The notes beneath the pieces are model-generated. The model was not told the DNA's origin. It was given only the letters and a program-made list of their open reading frames with translations, and ran no database searches. Position numbers and translations under genes: made by a program. A stretch of DNA of 64,000 bases from a virus. Shown here piece after piece: positions 63,006 through 64,000 of this stretch. How positions within the stretch are numbered: position 1 is the stretch's first letter; each line of letters opens with the position of its first letter. The stretch lies in IMG/VR virus record IMGVR_UViG_3300008120_009793, positions 1 through 64,000 of that record; one strand, given 5' to 3'.

Positions 63006-64000
63006 TCAAGACGCAAATGCTGCAGATGAATCTCTAGAATCTCCCGTTGGTGTGTTAATATCCAGTCCGCTTTTTGCACCTATCTGTGCTCCTTTAGAAG
63101 CGTCAGAAATTTCAAATTTACCAAGATAAAGTCTTCCGTTTCCTCTGTTAAACATACTTTCAAAATCACCCCTATGTTTTTGTCTAGCAGATTTCATAGA
63201 ATATTCAGCAGTTAACTCTGTAGGAAAATCATCAGGTCCTAAAACATTATTAAGGCGTATCTTTACGGTATCGCAGATCATGTTACCCATCATAGCAATA
63301 GGATTGAGTGGATTTCCTACTGTTACGTGCCATTCACCGGTGGGATATCCAGAAAGCATAATGGGTTCATAATACAATTGATTTATCAGGTCACTAGTAA
63401 GCATAGCTGTTAGGGTCTTATAAATTTTCCCATCCTTACTTAATGGTGTTCCTTTTTTTATTCCTTCCAACTCTTCCTTTGCTTTTTCAACGTCACCTTT
63501 TAAACTTTCTATTTTGGATTTAACCTCTGCACTAAAATTGAGTTTCAGCATCGAATTTATAAATTCAACAGGATGTGTTAGGTGCTGAATATAACCTTTG
63601 TTACCCATAGGAAATCCTAGCCCCTGTCTATTAGAATTAACTAAAAGCTGCGGTGTTAAAAATTTTCCATAATCCGTTCCAAGTGCTAATAAATTAGCAA
63701 ATAAATCTAAAAATAACATTCTGCTGTTTACTTCACCTACACTAGTTAAACTGTAAGTAAACTTAAGTGTGAAAGATTGCTCTCCTCCTGAAAGTCCAAC
63801 ATCTCTTACCCACATTTTATTAACTGTGTTAACGTCGACAAAAATCTTTCTACTTAGTGGACCATCACCAGATGTTAATTTATCGAATAATTGTCTTCTT
63901 AATTGGAGTTCTTGGTTATCTGGATCTGTAAAAGTTCCAAGCAAATTACTAATTCCTCTGAGATTATCATTTGCTTCAGTGGAAAGAATCCCTTCAATAT
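63006..64000 (-). CDS. Virion structural protein (5' end beyond window)
   Basis: The open frame continues through the right edge. Upstream of the first TTG the frame codes for ...GILSTEANDNLRGISN, so that TTG is not the true start and the N-terminus is missing. The visible part has TLKFTYSLTSVGEVNSRMLF, a Lys/Glu coiled-coil-like stretch (KSKIESLKGDVEKAKEELEG), then beta-rich NPLNPIAMMGNMICDTVKI. The end is Ser/Ala-rich. It sits upstream of the LysM and hub genes in the same direction, so probably a baseplate or tail part; family unknown. Confidence 0.65.
   Translation of the reverse strand, partial: IEGILSTEANDNLRGISNLLGTFTDPDNQELQLRRQLFDKLTSGDGPLSRKIFVDVNTVNKMWVRDVGLSGGEQSFTLKFTYSLTSVGEVNSRMLFLDLFANLLALGTDYGKFLTPQLLVNSNRQGLGFPMGNKGYIQHLTHPVEFINSMLKLNFSAEVKSKIESLKGDVEKAKEELEGIKKGTPLSKDGKIYKTLTAMLTSDLINQLYYEPIMLSGYPTGEWHVTVGNPLNPIAMMGNMICDTVKIRLNNVLGPDDFPTELTAEYSMKSARQKHRGDFESMFNRGNGRLYLGKFEISDASKGAQIGAKSGLDINTPTGDSRDSSAAFAS

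Noticed and set aside
63942-63944. TTG as the start of the last gene
   Set aside because: The frame is open upstream of it to the window edge with protein-like sequence, so the gene begins outside the window.
1-64000. tRNA genes
   Set aside because: All gaps between genes are short (under 150 bases) and none shows a cloverleaf with a CCA-type end by eye; a tRNA scan was not possible.

Overview
The window looks like part of the genome of a large, T4-related contractile-tailed phage (myovirus) that probably infects a member of the Bacteroidota. The T4 relationship rests on a gp43-type family B DNA polymerase, UvsW and UvsY recombination proteins, a gp61-like primase, a gp32-like single-strand binding protein, and baseplate proteins resembling gp5, gp6, gp25 and gp27. 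The host guess rests on an Hc1 histone-like protein and a DUF4494-like protein, both of types typical of Bacteroidota. It also rests on AT-rich DNA and on A-rich leaders that mostly lack a Shine-Dalgarno sequence. The exact taxon cannot be fixed from the sequence alone.

Genes are packed tightly, often with 1-22 base overlaps. All run on the minus strand except the small gene at 3122 and phoH at 39654. The start of the window (1-7.9 kb) holds the N-terminal part of a collagen-like fibre running off the left edge, a dUTPase-like enzyme, the N-terminal half of a split DNA polymerase, an MBD4-like DNA glycosylase, an Hsp20 chaperone, a LamG structural protein, an Hc1-like protein and several small genes. 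From 8.0 to 11.5 kb there is a MoxR ATPase, a VWA protein and a zinc-metallopeptidase-like protein. From 11.5 to 14.9 kb there is a nucleic-acid-ligase/HxGH-nucleotidyltransferase fusion and three small unknown genes. From 14.9 to 19.8 kb lies the replication and recombination block: UvsW, UvsY, primase, gp32 and a RuvC-like nuclease.

From 19.8 kb to the right edge nearly everything is virion structure: fibre and whisker-like proteins, very large tail or baseplate proteins (up to 2509 residues), the gp6 and gp25 wedge proteins, the gp5 and gp27 hub proteins and a LysM-like baseplate protein. Set among them are an amidoligase-like protein and a multi-domain S1 RNA-binding protein. PhoH stands alone on the plus strand.

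A motif close to GATATATAAAA lies roughly 10-35 bases upstream of about ten starts and is probably the phage's main (late-type) promoter. Several hairpins followed by T-runs mark unit ends. Five proteins between 7 and 15 kb start with short peptides ending in a hydrophobic-x-Glu site, resembling the T4 capsid-targeting peptide. Some of them, including the MoxR ATPase, may therefore be packaged in the head. No tRNA gene, CRISPR array or insertion sequence was seen, and no gap between genes exceeds 300 bases.
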